6,007 bases of DNA. Source: Microcaldota archaeon (GTDB taxonomy: Archaea > Micrarchaeota > Micrarchaeia > Micrarchaeales > Micrarchaeaceae). The translations under genes were made by a program, and so were the position numbers. Positions 5,877 to 6,007 of this stretch are shown piece after piece. The stretch lies in contig JAKBHG010000044.1 in NCBI GenBank assembly GCA_021836925.1, positions 1 to 6,007 of the forward strand, given 5' to 3'. Below the pieces are notes generated by a model. The model ran no database searches. It was not told the origin of the DNA and saw only the letters and a program-made list of their open reading frames with translations. Numbering within the stretch: the first letter of the stretch is position 1; each line of letters starts with the position of its first letter.

Positions 5877-6007
5877 TTCGCAGTACCGTTTGTTGCAGCC
5901 CGGCATTTTGATCGGATGTAAAACCTATTTTGAGTGCAAACCAGCAGCATGGACTCTGGGACAAAAGTCCTCTTCTAATCTTTTAGGGGGTTCCCTTACC
6001 TTTTGTT
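5877..6007. other. Intergenic tail, no gene seen
   Basis: These 131 bases after the ATPase stop hold no credible reading frame. The one ATG in a plausible place (5949) reaches a stop after nine codons. The region contains two weak hairpins and T-rich patches (see the terminator entry). TTTTA at 5981-5985 is too poor a TATA box to call, although it would place a start site just beyond the right edge. Confidence 0.5.
5951..5984 (+). terminator. Weak candidate terminator of the ATPase gene
   Basis: GGACT (5951-5955) can pair with AGTCC (5966-5970), or alternatively GGAC (5959-5962) with GTCC (5967-5970) around an AAAA loop. TCTTCTAATCTTTT follows. The stems are only 4-5 bp and lie about 75 bases after the stop codon, so the T-rich tract is the stronger part of the evidence. 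A second small hairpin, AGGG/CCCT at 5985-5996, precedes another T-rich patch at the window end. Confidence 0.3.

Noticed and set aside
5949..5978. Short ATG frame after the ATPase
   Set aside because: Only nine codons before TAA, and it lies within the candidate terminator hairpin.
1..6007. Search for CRISPR repeats, insertion-sequence ends, tRNA or rRNA genes
   Set aside because: No spaced direct repeats, no terminal inverted repeats with a transposase, and no cloverleaf or rRNA-like stretch was seen by eye. A covariance-model scan was not possible here.

Overview
The window most likely comes from an archaeon. The two plus-strand genes lie behind A/T-only TATA-like boxes (TTTAAA near 2853, TTTATATT near 4283), one with an A/G-rich BRE-like stretch in front. 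They begin at or near the transcription start expected from those boxes, with no clear Shine-Dalgarno. Ile ATA and Arg AGG/AGA codons are common throughout. The protein families also fit: a HerA/DUF87-type ATPase, a GNDD-type metallophosphoesterase, and an APC permease of the kind seen in Thermoplasmata, Sulfolobales and Micrarchaeota-like genomes. Coding DNA is GC-rich (37 G/C of 60 at 4681-4740) and the main intergenic region is AT-richer (24 of 60 at 2761-2820). I cannot assign a lineage from this alone.

Layout. On the minus strand, reading leftwards from 2644, there is a tight gene string: an APC-superfamily permease (1067-2644), a metallophosphoesterase (99-1058), and the first 30 codons of a gene running off the left edge (1-90, possibly nucleotidyltransferase-like). 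Both gaps are 8 bp, so one polycistronic transcript is likely. A 241-bp divergent control region (2645-2885) separates this string from a plus-strand MFS transporter (2886-4205), whose stop codon lies inside a hairpin followed by a T-rich tract. A short spacer with a good BRE/TATA then leads into a HerA-like ATPase with a C-terminal winged helix (4308-5876; the longest frame opens at TTG 4290). The last 131 bp (5877-6007) show no gene.

How the parts may work together. The two transporters sit back to back and could be co-regulated from the shared intergenic region. One is predicted to take up amino acids and the other a carboxylate or similar organic anion, which would suit a heterotrophic scavenger. 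The phosphoesterase appears to be an operon passenger of unknown substrate. The ATPase has its own promoter and is probably an independent DNA-translocase-type gene. No NurA, Mre11 or Rad50 partner is visible in the window.

I found no CRISPR array, insertion sequence, tRNA, rRNA or clear defence system. The most useful observations are the start-site conflict of the ATPase, the ATPase's unusual C-terminal half, the multi-TATA divergent promoter region, and the terminator built over a stop codon.
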